Shown one piece after another: positions 1 to 8,712 of a stretch of 64,000 nt of DNA. A program made the position numbers and the translations under genes. The stretch comes from CBDFKQ01 sp965248855 (lineage in GTDB: Bacteria > Bacteroidota > Bacteroidia > Cytophagales > 172606-1), in the NCBI GenBank assembly GCA_965248855.1, contig CBDFKQ010000014.1:434001-498000 (forward strand), read 5' to 3'. Under the pieces are notes generated by a model that did no database searches, was not told the origin of the DNA, and saw only the letters and a program-made list of their open reading frames with translations. Each line of letters opens with the position of its first letter. Position 1 is the stretch's first letter.

Positions 1-342
1 TCAGCAGAAAAATTAAATCAGGTTGCAGCTGATACTATGGTGGGTGGTGCAACTTTAACAAAATTAATAGGTACTTCTGCCTGGTATGCACCCGGCGCAG
101 CAAGTGCTTTGCTTGTTGAAAGTGTGGTGAGGGATCAAAAAAGATTATTGCCGTGTTGTGTTTATCTGGATGGAGAATACGGGCAAAATGATATTTGTTT
201 GGGTGTGCCGGTAATAATCGGAAGAAACGGTTGGGAGAAAATTGTTGATTTTAATTTAAATAATGAAGAAAAAGAATTATTTAATAAGTCGGCAGAAGCA
301 GTAAAAAGTATGAATAATGTATTGAGTACCTTATCTTTATAA
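1..342 (+). CDS. mdh: Malate dehydrogenase, C-terminal part (truncated by window edge)
   Basis: The reading frame is open from the first base, so only the C-terminal ~113 residues are present and the start lies outside the window. The visible part matches the C-terminal domain of lactate/malate dehydrogenases: a helix containing the SAWYAPGAASALLVESV stretch (where the family has TGSA-type residues and an alanine-rich helix), then RLLPCCVYLDGEYG, then LGVPVIIGRNGWEKIV, and a final helix. The enzyme interconverts malate and oxaloacetate with NAD in the TCA cycle, in the cytoplasm. The YLDGEYG and GVPVIIG stretches favour malate over lactate dehydrogenase. The catalytic histidine and NAD-binding half are not visible, so the assignment rests on the C-terminal fold only. 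A strong terminator follows the stop codon. Confidence 0.9.
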   Translation, partial: SAEKLNQVAADTMVGGATLTKLIGTSAWYAPGAASALLVESVVRDQKRLLPCCVYLDGEYGQNDICLGVPVIIGRNGWEKIVDFNLNNEEKELFNKSAEAVKSMNNVLSTLSL

Positions 343-358
343 TTAGTACAAAATCATA

Positions 359-399
359 AAAAAAAATCCTTCTTAAAAAAATCAGAAGGATTTTTTTTT
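359..399 (+). terminator. Rho-independent terminator after mdh
   Basis: A 9-bp perfect stem, AATCCTTCT (365-373) with AGAAGGATT (384-392), encloses a 10-nt loop. It is flanked by an A-run on the left and a T-run on the right, so the stem can extend by A-T pairs. It lies about 20 bases after the mdh stop and should end that transcript. The A and T runs could let it work in both directions, but no minus-strand gene ends here. Confidence 0.85.
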
Positions 400-537
400 A
401 TTCTTAGAAAAATAGCGAGCAAAATATAGCCATATAAATTAAAAAAAATGTTATAATTGGTTTACTTATTACATTAGTTAAGCATTAAAGATTATTAATA
501 TAACTCAACCGGTAAAAAAAATTAAAATATTAAAAAA

Positions 538-894
538 GTGGAAGATAAGCTTTACGATTTAACGTTTTTAAAAACAATTGCCGGGGATGATGATGATGGT
601 CTCAGGGATATAATCAGTAAATTTTTAAAAAGCACTCCGGAAGATTTAAATTCTTTAAAATTCGCTATCGATAATAATAACAGAAAGGTAACTGCCGGCT
701 TTGCTCACAAGTTGAAAGCCAATGTAAAGTTTTTTCATATTAAATATATATTTGAAAAATTACGTGAAATTGAAATCCAATGTTCTGATGAAAATGATAT
801 AATTGATTTCAATCTTTTTAAGGAAAAAGTAAATGAAATTCAAGGTGTGTATACCAAGGTTTTTGAAGAATTGAAATTGGAGGATATTAAATAA
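538..894 (+). CDS. Hpt (histidine phosphotransfer) domain protein
   Basis: This 118-residue protein consists of a single Hpt four-helix-bundle domain. The phospho-acceptor motif is AHKLKAN, with His57 the predicted phosphorylated residue, where the family usually has AHxLKG/S. The preceding segment with LRDIISKFLKSTPEDLNSL is the typical helix before it. Such proteins relay phosphate between a hybrid histidine kinase and a response regulator in the cytoplasm. No kinase or regulator is adjacent, so it is an orphan whose partner cannot be named. The start is a GTG at 538; there is no ATG upstream in frame and no clear ribosome binding site. The gene stands alone, with only 7 bases before the convergent Uma2 gene. 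Confidence 0.8.
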   Translation: MEDKLYDLTFLKTIAGDDDDGLRDIISKFLKSTPEDLNSLKFAIDNNNRKVTAGFAHKLKANVKFFHIKYIFEKLREIEIQCSDENDIIDFNLFKEKVNEIQGVYTKVFEELKLEDIK

Positions 895-901
895 ATTTTT
901 A

Positions 902-1486
902 TCAGCTTGTTTTTAATATTGAAAGATCAAAAATAAACCCGGGCAGAATTTCCTCTCCGTTTATCCTTTCATCAAAAGTATTTATAATTTCAATTGATTT
1001 ACCTGGGCGATAAATATGCACTTTTTTATCGATTGGGTCAATGATCCAGGCTAATAATGTTCCATTTTCTAAATATTCAATCATTTTGCGATGAATTTCA
1101 GAAATTGTATCATTTTCAGATCTTATTTCTACAATAAAATCAGGGCATAACGGTGGAAATTTCTTTTTTTCGTCAGGTAATAGACTATCCCATCTTTCTT
1201 TTTTAATCCATGCCACATCCGGTGAGCGTGTAGCTTCGTTTGGAAGTTTAAAACCGGTAGAGGAATCGAAAGTCTCACCTAATCCGGTTTGTTCCGACCA
1301 TATTTGTAACCTTGAAGTAATTTTACTATTAATTCTTCCTGTTTCTCCGCCTGTTGGCATAATAAAAATTATTTGTCCTGCTGAAGTTCTTTCAAATTTT
1401 AAATTATGATTTTGACGACAAAATTCATAGAATTCATCGTCAGTCAACTTTTCGCCTTGTATCGGTATTTTTAATTCAAAATACAT
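902..1486 (-). CDS. Uma2 family (DUF820) restriction-endonuclease-fold protein
   Basis: This is a 194-residue protein of the Uma2/DUF820 family, which has a PD-(D/E)xK nuclease fold. The likely active-site residues are Asp90 in RSPDVAWI, Asp116 and Glu120 in CPDFIVEIRS. The N-terminal KLTDDEFYEFCRQN and GGETG stretches and the C-terminal GxxxPGFIFDLS region are also typical. The length fits the family (about 190). Members are abundant in cyanobacteria and scattered in other phyla, and their cellular role is not established. The ATG start at 1486 is preceded by an AAGGAA-like Shine-Dalgarno sequence, which is uncommon in this window. It is transcribed as a single gene. Confidence 0.85.
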   Translation of the reverse strand: MYFELKIPIQGEKLTDDEFYEFCRQNHNLKFERTSAGQIIFIMPTGGETGRINSKITSRLQIWSEQTGLGETFDSSTGFKLPNEATRSPDVAWIKKERWDSLLPDEKKKFPPLCPDFIVEIRSENDTISEIHRKMIEYLENGTLLAWIIDPIDKKVHIYRPGKSIEIINTFDERINGEEILPGFIFDLSILKTS

Positions 1487-1585
1487 AATATTTCCTTTTA
1501 AGGATTATTAAGAATATGTGCTGTCTATTATTAACAAATTTACAAATTAATTTCAATCTTTATGAAGAGGCATTTGAAATCTAAA

Positions 1586-2353
1586 TTATAATGCACATTT
1601 AAATAATTTCAGAGCATTTTCATCAGTAGCTTTTTCTACTTCTATCACATCAATATTTTTTAAATCGGCAATTCTATTTGCGATTAAATGCAAATACGCC
1701 GGTTCATTCCTTTTGCCACGATAAGGCACCGGAGCCAGATAAGGACTGTCGGTTTCTAAAACCAAGTGTTGTAAATCAATAAAGGGCAATACCTTTTCTA
1801 AACCTCCGTTTTTAAAAGTTGCAACACCCCCTATTCCCAACAAAAAACCCATATTAATTATTTCTTCAGCATCTTCAAAATTACCTGAAAAACAATGAAA
1901 AATGCCGGTAAGTTTACCGGCAAGCAAAGGTTTTAATATTTCTACAGTTCTCTTAAAAGAATCCCTGCAATGAATAATAATGGGTAAATTATATTTTTTA
2001 GCGAGTTCAATTTGTAAAATAAAAGCACTTTCCTGCTCTGTTACCAAATCCATTGACCGGTAGAAATCTAATCCTATCTCTCCAATGGCACTAAAAGATC
2101 TTTTCTCGAGCCACTTTTCAATATTTTTAATTTGATTTTTATAATCTTTATCAACCGAACAGGGATGCAGACCCATCATTGAAAAACATTTACCGGGATA
2201 TTTTTCTTCTAATGCCAACATTCCCTGTATGCTGCTTTCATCAATGTTAGGCATAAAAATTTTATTGATGCCTTGTTTAAAAGCGTTTTCTACCATCTCA
2301 AACCGATCGTTGTTGTAATGCTCTGCATAAATATGAGCGTGGGTATCAATCAT
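1586..2353 (-). CDS. TatD family metal-dependent deoxyribonuclease
   Basis: This 255-residue TIM-barrel hydrolase has the full set of TatD metal ligands: HAH at residues 5-7, Glu92 in GEIGLDF, His128 in IIIHCRDS, His153 in IFHCFSG and Asp202 in ETDSPYLAP. Family members are Mg-dependent 3'-5' exonucleases acting on DNA or RNA and are linked to oxidative damage repair and DNA turnover. The protein is cytoplasmic, with no signal peptide. The length is normal for the family (about 255-260). It is divergent from the DUF255 gene at 2441, with 87 bases between the two starts. The three TatD paralogue types (TatD, YcfH, YjjV) cannot be separated from sequence alone here. Confidence 0.93.
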   Translation of the reverse strand: MIDTHAHIYAEHYNNDRFEMVENAFKQGINKIFMPNIDESSIQGMLALEEKYPGKCFSMMGLHPCSVDKDYKNQIKNIEKWLEKRSFSAIGEIGLDFYRSMDLVTEQESAFILQIELAKKYNLPIIIHCRDSFKRTVEILKPLLAGKLTGIFHCFSGNFEDAEEIINMGFLLGIGGVATFKNGGLEKVLPFIDLQHLVLETDSPYLAPVPYRGKRNEPAYLHLIANRIADLKNIDVIEVEKATDENALKLFKCAL

Positions 2354-2440
2354 TTTCTATTTTAAATTTGTAAAAAGTATACAAATTTGATAAAAATTAA
2401 TTTTATTAATCGTTAAATAATTTCTTGAAATAAATTTGTT

Positions 2441-4491
2441 ATGATAAATTCTCAAAAAAAGGCAAATAATTTAATAACTCAAACCAGTCCATATTTATTA
2501 CAACATGCTTACAATCCTGTTAATTGGTTTCCCTGGGGCGAAGAAGCAATAACAAAAGCAAGAGATGAGGATAAGCCAATTATCTTAAGCATCGGCTACT
2601 CCGCTTGCCATTGGTGCCATGTAATGGAAAGAGAATGTTTTGAAAATGATGAACTGGCTAAATTAATGAATGATGAATTTATTTGTATTAAAGTGGATAG
2701 GGAAGAAAGGCCGGATGTAGATGCTGTTTATATGGATGCTGTACATGCCATGGGAGTACAGGGAGGATGGCCTCTTAATGTTTTTTTAGCTTCAAGTACA
2801 AAACCTTTTTTCGGCGGCACATATTTCCCTCCCAAGCAATGGCGACAAATTTTAACCAACATAGCAGAAGCTTATAAAAAACAAAAATCAGAATTAATTG
2901 ATTCAGCTGAAAGTTTTGCCGAGCACTTAAATATTAGTGATATAAAAAAATATAATTTACAAACCGAAAAAGGTGGTTATAGCAAACAAGATCTAGATAA
3001 TATTTTTTTAAGGTTTGAAGCAAATTTTGATAACAAGAGGGGGGGACAGATAGGGCATCAAAGTTTCCAATGCCTTCCATATATTTTTTTCTACTCAGGT
3101 ATTATCACCTTTCTAAAAATGAAAACGCATTAAATCATATTAAGCTTACCTTAATTAATATGGCTTATGGGGGTATTTATGATCAAATTGGTGGAGGGTT
3201 TTCCCGTTATTCTGTTGATGAGAAATGGTTTGCACCTCATTTTGAAAAAATGCTTTATGATAATGGTCAACTGGTGAGTTTATACAGCGAAACATTTTTA
3301 CTCACAAAATCACCACTTTATAAAGAAATTGTTTATGATACGATAAGTTGGCTAAAGCGAGAGATGATTAATGAAGAAGGTGCATTTTACTCAGCTTTAG
3401 ATGCTGATAGTGAAGGTGTAGAAGGTAAATTTTATGTTTGGACAATTGAAGAATGGAATTTGGCACTTAAAGAAATAAATGTTTCGTTTGATAAAAATTT
3501 ATTGAATGAATATTGGAATGTTTCACCTGAAGGCAATTGGGAGCATGGTGTTAATATTTTGCACAAGGCTATGAGTGAAAATGATTTTGCTATAATAAAT
3601 AGAATTTCTGTTGAAGATTTTACAATTGCTATTTCTAATTTAAAAAAGATATTATTAATAATCCGATCGGAGAGGGTAAGGCCCGGCTTAGATGATAAAA
3701 TTTTATGTTCGTGGAACGGCTTGATGTTGAAAGGATTAATAGATGCTTATAGAGCATTTGATGAAGAAGATTTTTTACAAATCGCATTAAAAAACGCATA
3801 TTTCTTAAAAGAAAAAATGCGTAAGGGAAATCAACTTTGGCATACATATAAAAATAATATTGCAAGCATAAATGGATTTTTAGAGGATTATGCTTTTGTT
3901 ATTGATGCTTATATGGCGTTATATGAGGTTACATTTGATAGAAATTGGTTAATGGAAGCAGAAAATTTAAGCGATTATACTATCAATAATTTTTTTGATG
4001 AAGAGGAAGAAACTTTCTTTTTTACTGACAAGAATGCAGGTAAATTAATTGCAAGGAAAAAAGAAATCTTTGATAATGTAATACCCGCATCTAATTCTGC
4101 AATGGCAAAAAATTTATATTTTTTAGGGAAATTAACCGGTAATGAAAGTTATTTAGAAATTTCATCTAAGATGACCGGCAGAGTGAAATCATTAATTTTA
4201 AAAGAACCTTCCTATTTAAGTAACTGGGCAAATCTTGCTACTTCTACATTTACACCTATGGCAGAAATTGCAATAATTGGGGATGAATGTTTAAACTTTA
4301 GAAAGGCACTGGATAAAGTTTGTCATCCCAATAAAATTTTTGTTGGAAGCAATAAAGGAGGAGATTTACCTTTATTGCAAAATAGAATCGCCATTGCCGG
4401 CAAAACGACAATTTATGTTTGTTTTAATAATACATGTAAACTTCCGGTTTTTTCTGTAGAGGAAGCTATTGAATTACTAATGAATAATTAA
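2441..4491 (+). pseudogene. Thioredoxin-domain DUF255 protein (YyaL/SSP411 family), frameshifted
   Basis: Two overlapping frames make up one ~683-residue protein of the YyaL/spermatogenesis-associated protein 20 family. The first frame (2441-3133) holds the N-terminal thioredoxin-like domain, with Cys56 and Cys59 in SACHWCHVM and then GGWPLNVFL. The second frame (joining near 3046 and running to 4491) holds the six-hairpin (alpha/alpha)6 region. Homology passes from one frame to the other at a run of seven G (3039-3045). Adding one G gives GGTDRASKFPMPSIYFFLLRYY-like sequence (family: GG-x-RAPKFPMP), so a single base is missing. Either this is an assembly error or the gene is broken. The biochemical function of the family is not settled. 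It ends 3 bases before a convergent gene. Confidence 0.85.
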
Positions 4492-4494
4492 AAT

Positions 4495-5346
4495 TTATTT
4501 ACCATTGTTTATCTCTTTTTCAACTTCAAAAAGTGTTATCTGATGAGGATAATATGTAAAAGTTTCATTGGTTTCATTTAATAAGTATCCATTACTTACA
4601 GCTTCGTAAGCAGCTCTCAAATATTGTCGTTTGGTATTAATATCTCCTTCCAAATTATAAGTTAAAGCCAAATAATAATTTGCCTCGGGTGAATTAGTAT
4701 ATGCCTTTAAACATTGTAAAAGATATTCTTTTGCTTTTACTATGTTTTTCATTTCGTAATAAAGTATTCCTGTATACAATAAAGAATTAAAATGTGGCGT
4801 ATCGCCTTTATCTCCACTGATTTGGATTGAAAAATCTCTCTTGAAATTTTCTTCGGCAGAGATATAATTTTTTAACTCCAAATTACATAATCCCATATAA
4901 AAGAAATAAGTATGATCCATTTCATAACCATCAGGAGATAATTGTTGAGCTTTTTCAAAATCAGCAATAGCACCCGAATAATCTTTTGTGAAAATGCATT
5001 TTAAAAATGCACGATATGCCATATAAGTTTTCGGTTCCAATTCAACAGCCTTATCTTCCAAAGGGAATGCTTTTGCATAATCACCGCCCATTATAAATGG
5101 TATAGCTTTTTCTCTATATGCAATTCCTAAAGGACATATTGAAATTAAACTATCAAGATATAATTGAAAATCAGGGCCATTAGTATTATATTTATGTGCT
5201 CCATTATCAATATATTTAGTTATCAAACTATCCGTAACGATTTTATTATTACAATCACATTTTTGAATTGTTTGCTTAATAATTTGGCCATTACAAAACA
5301 GAGATAAAGATAAAAAGCTAAGGAATAATATTAATGATTTTCCCAT
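4495..5346 (-). CDS. Secreted tetratricopeptide-repeat protein
   Basis: This 283-residue protein begins with a signal peptide (MGKSLILFLSFLSLSLFCNGQ), so it is exported. The rest is a TPR solenoid: helix pairs are seen around AYREKAIPFIMGGDYAKAF, DYSGAIADFEKAQQLSPD, NYISAEENFKRDF, IVKAKEYLLQCLKAY and EANYYLALTYNLEGD. TPR proteins are protein-binding scaffolds; no enzymatic domain is visible. The ATG at 5346 lies inside the end of the upstream gene (5318-5815), an overlap of 29 bases in a different frame, which implies translational coupling and a joint role. Its function is unknown. Confidence 0.75.
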   Translation of the reverse strand: MGKSLILFLSFLSLSLFCNGQIIKQTIQKCDCNNKIVTDSLITKYIDNGAHKYNTNGPDFQLYLDSLISICPLGIAYREKAIPFIMGGDYAKAFPLEDKAVELEPKTYMAYRAFLKCIFTKDYSGAIADFEKAQQLSPDGYEMDHTYFFYMGLCNLELKNYISAEENFKRDFSIQISGDKGDTPHFNSLLYTGILYYEMKNIVKAKEYLLQCLKAYTNSPEANYYLALTYNLEGDINTKRQYLRAAYEAVSNGYLLNETNETFTYYPHQITLFEVEKEINNGK

Positions 5347-5815
5347 TTTCCATTTTAAAAGTTATAAAAGCAAGATATGAATATACTTTTCCATCCCGGG
5401 TTATGCCTGTTTTCCATTCATTTAAGGTTTTTATGAATAAGTATAATTCATTTACAAGCTTTTTATCAAAGTGACAGATTTTGTACTTCGTATCAGTTTG
5501 TGATACTTTAACCTTTTGATTCGGCCTACCTTCACAATCAATTTTAAAACGGAAAGTTATATAACCACTTCCCGGATAAATATTATTCTTATTCTTCAAA
5601 AAGTCTTGTAAATCTTTTAAAAGGGATGAGGAGTTTTTAGGATATTTACACCCTAAACTATAATAATAAATTGCGTAGTTTGGGCAGTTTGATTTTAAAT
5701 TACCTGTTGTGTCCATGTATTCTCCATCGGGTAAAGTAAAATTTTGCCCAAAAGAAATTGAAAAACAAAATGTGGTAAAAACAATAATTAGAAAAGTTTT
5801 AGAAAAGTTTTTCAA
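5318..5815 (-). CDS. Secreted protein with TonB-C-like domain
   Basis: This 165-residue protein has an N-terminal signal peptide ending near SISFGQ. Its C-terminal half (ITFRFKIDCEGRPNQKVKVS ... LNEWKTGI ... YSYLAFITFKMENG) has the pattern of TonB C-terminal or energy-transducer-like domains in Bacteroidota: a strand with a Gly-Arg/Lys turn, a helix with W-K-x-G, and a final strand. The start is TTG at 5815; no in-frame ATG gives a better signal peptide. The next gene overlaps its end by 29 bases, so the two form a small operon of exported proteins. I do not recognise a specific function, and the domain call is by pattern only. Confidence 0.6.
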   Translation of the reverse strand: MKNFSKTFLIIVFTTFCFSISFGQNFTLPDGEYMDTTGNLKSNCPNYAIYYYSLGCKYPKNSSSLLKDLQDFLKNKNNIYPGSGYITFRFKIDCEGRPNQKVKVSQTDTKYKICHFDKKLVNELYLFIKTLNEWKTGITRDGKVYSYLAFITFKMENGKIINIIP

Positions 5816-5995
5816 GGCAGTGACTTAAGATGTACTATAATCTCATTTAAGTCTGAAATATAAAATAGATTTTTGAATCGAAATGATCTTTAACATATTA
5901 TTAACATTTCGAAATCGCTTTATAGAATAAGCCAATAAAAATTACAAAGTTTTAAAAAAATTAACAACGTCAAGTTGGGAAATAGAAGGGGCTTT

Positions 5996-6454
5996 TTAAA
6001 AAACAATTTCCATTTTAATGTTGGCTCTTTTATAAATCCCTTGTTCCAAGGGTACTTCAACAAAACCCATGCTGCGGTAAATAGCTATTGCAGTTTTTAA
6101 AGTGGTTGTTGAATAAATAATTAACTTTTTTGCTTTTAATTCCTTTGCTTTTTCAATAGCAGTTTGGCAAAGTAATTTACCTGCACCAACTCCCCTGCTT
6201 TCTTTATCAACTGCCATTTTTGTCATTTCAAAAACACCGGGTTCAATTATTCTTAAAGCCACAGTTCCTATTATTTTTTTATCTTCTGTAACGAAATATA
6301 TTTCACCACCATCCTTAATAATAGCTTCTTCCGGGTTTTGAAGAACATATTTGTCAATGGGTTCTATAGAAAAATATTCTTCAAGCCATGCATTGTTAAA
6401 TTTTTCAAAATAAGGTTGGTATTCTTTTTTGTAATCAATTATTGCTAAAGCCAT
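5996..6454 (-). CDS. GNAT family N-acetyltransferase
   Basis: This 152-residue protein is a single GNAT domain. The acetyl-CoA binding motif A is VDKESRGVGAGKLLCQTAI (Q/RxxGxG/A type), preceded by the strand FEMTKMAV and followed by AIAIYRSMGFVEVP, the typical motif B ending. It transfers an acetyl group from acetyl-CoA to an amine that cannot be predicted from the sequence. Its start lies 4 bases from the stop codon of the EamA-type exporter upstream, so the two are probably co-transcribed. That pairing would fit a small-molecule detoxification or export role, but this is inference. Confidence 0.88.
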   Translation of the reverse strand: MALAIIDYKKEYQPYFEKFNNAWLEEYFSIEPIDKYVLQNPEEAIIKDGGEIYFVTEDKKIIGTVALRIIEPGVFEMTKMAVDKESRGVGAGKLLCQTAIEKAKELKAKKLIIYSTTTLKTAIAIYRSMGFVEVPLEQGIYKRANIKMEIVF

Positions 6455-6458
6455 ATTT

Positions 6459-7389
6459 TTAACTGTTTATTAATTCTTCTCTTTCTCTTTTTTTAATTTG
6501 ATAACCGGTATTGACCAAATAAATACCCGAAACTGTTACAATAAATGCAAGTGCTGTATATATTGTGATGGTTTCTTTTAATAAAACAAACCCCAGCATA
6601 ATGGCAACCAAAGGATTGATATAGGCATAAACAGAAACCAAACCGACAGGTAATTTCGATAAGGCATATAAATAACAAATAAAGCCAAGTATAGAGCCAA
6701 TAAAAACCAAGTAAATAAGTGCCCCAAAAGCTGATGCAGGAATTTGTGTTATATTTTTCCAATCATCAAACAGAAAACTCAGAAAAGATAATCCGATACC
6801 ACCGATTATAAATTGTAATGAGGCATTAAAAAATATATCAGTAGATGCCTTATTCCGCTGACTAAAAATTGTACCTAAAGCCCAGAAGAAACAAGAAATT
6901 AAAGCAATAAAGATTCCGAATAAATAATTTTTATTTGCTAAAAAACTTAGATTATCACGAAAAACGATAAGAACGCCTAAAAAAACCCAAAACCAATCCA
7001 ATAATTATCCGGGCATTTAACTTTTCCTTTCTGTTAATTAGAAAATTTATTAATATAATATAAAGTGGCATCATAGAACATAATAAAGCAGCTAGTCCGC
7101 TGGGAATAAATTTTACTGCATAAGCCACTATGCCATTTCCCATGGTAATCATAAAAAAGCCGGGTAGTATTTGTAATTGAATATCCCTCCACGTCCATTT
7201 TATATTTTTTTTAATTATAAGGATTGTAGAAAGTAAAATAATTCCGGCACTTATCTGACGAATGGCACCAAACAAAAATGACGGAAACACTTTTACCCCA
7301 ACTCTCAAAGCCAAGTATGTTGTTCCCCACACAATACAAACAATGATAAGTGCGATATATGCTTTAACATCAATCCTTTGATTTTCCAT
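6459..7389 (-). pseudogene. EamA family (DMT) transporter, frameshifted
   Basis: Two frames together encode one EamA-type drug/metabolite transporter of about 309 residues with ten predicted membrane helices in two five-helix repeats. The first frame (7389 downward) gives the N-terminal repeat, starting MENQRIDVKAYIALIIVCIVW and containing GTTYLALRVG. The second (ending at 6459) gives the C-terminal repeat. The break is at a run of seven A on the + strand (6979-6985). Removing one base joins GLVLGF to LGVLIVFRDN as the family expects. Members export amino acids or other metabolites across the inner membrane; the substrate is unknown. Either a one-base insertion error or a real inactivation is possible. 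Confidence 0.83.
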
Positions 7390-7607
7390 TTTAATGATAT
7401 TAAAAAATTATTTTACAAAATTCATTTAAATTAAAACTAGAAAACAGATTCAGATTTTTTAATTTTGTGCATAACAGATTAATATAAAACTATTATAGCC
7501 TTTAAAATCATGATTAAAAATGGACAAAAATAATAAAGTCTTTTTTGCTTGGTATCTATTAAAATTAAGAATATTAAAAAAGTTATTTTAACCATGTATT
7601 CTTCCTC

Positions 7608-7738
7608 GGCCTGTCCCCTGAGAGGCAGGAAAGGAAAAATTATTAATTCTAAAATTTGAAATCTTTTTTGGATGTAGCTTTAAACTTATCCGTCATTTTA
7701 TTTATTAAATAAATTTTTGGCCTGTCGGGGGACAGGCC
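7608..7738. repeat. REP/MITE-like element, copy 1
   Basis: The left end is a hairpin sequence, GGCCTGTCCCCTGAGAGGC (7608-7626), and the right end GGCCTGTCGGGGGACAGGCC (7719-7738). The two ends are inverted relative to one another (CCCT loop on the left, G-rich loop on the right), about 90 bp apart. The inner sequence shares TTGAAATCTTTTTTGGAT-like sequence with the copies near 41.8 kb, so the whole ~130-bp unit moves as a block and not only its ends. It has no coding capacity. Confidence 0.8.
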
Positions 7739-7806
7739 AAGGGAAAAGGAAAAAGTCTTTTGTGCTTATTGCCTATAGAATTTAAGATTTTAAAAACCTT
7801 CTTCTC

Positions 7807-7935
7807 GGCCTGTCCCCTGACAGGAAGAAAAAGAATAATCGTTAATTCAATAGTTTATGATCCTTTTGATGTAGAGTGTATACCTATCCGGTATTTTATT
7901 TATTAAATTAAGTTCTTGACCGTCAGACAGGCTAA
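7807..7935. repeat. REP/MITE-like element, copy 2 (degenerate right end)
   Basis: The left hairpin GGCCTGTCCCCTGACAGG (7807-7824) is intact, while the right end (about 7917-7935, TTGACCGTCAGACAGGCT) has decayed. The sequence before it (7741-7802) resembles the sequence before copy 1 (about 7530-7600), including AAAGTCTTTT and AATTTAAGAT-like stretches. Copies 1 and 2 are therefore a tandem duplication of flank plus element, about 199 bp apart. The sequence after it includes AAAAATTATCAGTATATC, which also follows the elements near 42 kb. Confidence 0.75.
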
Positions 7936-8127
7936 GTAAAAAAAAGAATAAAAATTATCAGTATATCCATCAGGCCAAAAGTTAAAAAATTCAGAAAACA
8001 CTTTAAAGACAATTAAACATTAATTTTATTAATGCAGCCTCATCCTTTTATAAAGTAGAATTTATATTATAGTCATCATATTGAGGTTTATTTACAGTTA
8101 TGGGTAATATAATTTAGAGATTTTTTT

Positions 8128-8163
8128 AAATTATGAATATATTGATCGATAAATTAATAATTA
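8128..8163. repeat. AT-rich dispersed palindrome (ATGAATATAT-GATA family)
   Basis: The sequence AAATTATGAATATATTGATC (8128-8147) continues as GATAAATTAATAATTA. It is one of at least six intergenic copies of a ~36-bp imperfect palindrome in this window; compare 23763, 40045 and 48589. It lies about 60 bases downstream of the MarR stop codon. Confidence 0.55.
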
Positions 8164-8220
8164 CAATTTATTTTGTTATTTGATTTTATTTTGGGTAAGG
8201 GATTTATGTTAGAATCTATA

Positions 8221-8691
8221 TTAATTATTCTTGTCTTTCCCTCTGTTAAGAAGGGCTTTTAAATCAATATTAAAATCAGTAATTTTATTGCCAAGCGGTG
8301 AAAAAAAATGATTATCAAACTTTTCAACCGTTTTTACGGCTTGGATAATAACTTTAATTCCGGCTTCAGTTAATAATACGGTTTTCGCTCTGGTATCTGT
8401 TTCATGTTCCTGCCTTTTTACTAAACCTTTCTTTTGAAGAGTACGCAAAACAGTTGAAGTAGACATAGGATCTATTTTAGTATGCGATGATAATAAAATT
8501 TGTGTAACGTCCTGCTGTTGAATGGTTAACCAGTGAATGCTGGCCATTAAAACAAATTGTGAATGTGTTAATTCAAATTCCTCCAAAGCCTTTTTAATTT
8601 CGCGCTGCCATAAATTGGTTACCTGCCACAATAAAAAACCTGAACTGTCTTCAGCCTTTTCTACTCCGAAAGGATTATTATCTGATTTCAT
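8221..8691 (-). CDS. MarR family transcriptional regulator
   Basis: This 156-residue protein has the MarR winged-helix arrangement: an N-terminal dimerisation helix, a helix-turn-helix around THSQFVLMASIHWL and MSTSTVLRTLQKKGLVKRQ, then the wing with EHETDTRAKTVLLTEAG (family DxRAK/S-xxLT-xxG) and a C-terminal helix. MarR proteins bind palindromic operators as dimers and usually repress their own operon until a small ligand binds. It is the last gene of a SRPBCC-EVE-MarR unit (22 bases after the EVE gene). A perfect 25-bp palindrome in front of the first gene (9557-9581) is the likely operator. The ligand is unknown. Confidence 0.9.
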   Translation of the reverse strand: MKSDNNPFGVEKAEDSSGFLLWQVTNLWQREIKKALEEFELTHSQFVLMASIHWLTIQQQDVTQILLSSHTKIDPMSTSTVLRTLQKKGLVKRQEHETDTRAKTVLLTEAGIKVIIQAVKTVEKFDNHFFSPLGNKITDFNIDLKALLNRGKDKNN

Positions 8692-8712
8692 ATTGAATCA
8701 TTTTTGAAGCAA

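Larger units (their letters stand above)
7390..8220. other. 831-bp intergenic region with tandem REP/MITE-like units
   Basis: There is no credible coding frame. The left part (7500-7985) holds two tandem units, each made of a ~60-80 bp flank plus a ~130-bp element bounded by GGCCTGTC hairpins (listed separately). The right part contains a copy of the AT-rich palindrome family (8128-8163). The remaining sequence is very AT-rich with no recognisable RNA gene. It separates a minus-strand transporter from a minus-strand MarR-type operon. Confidence 0.7.
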
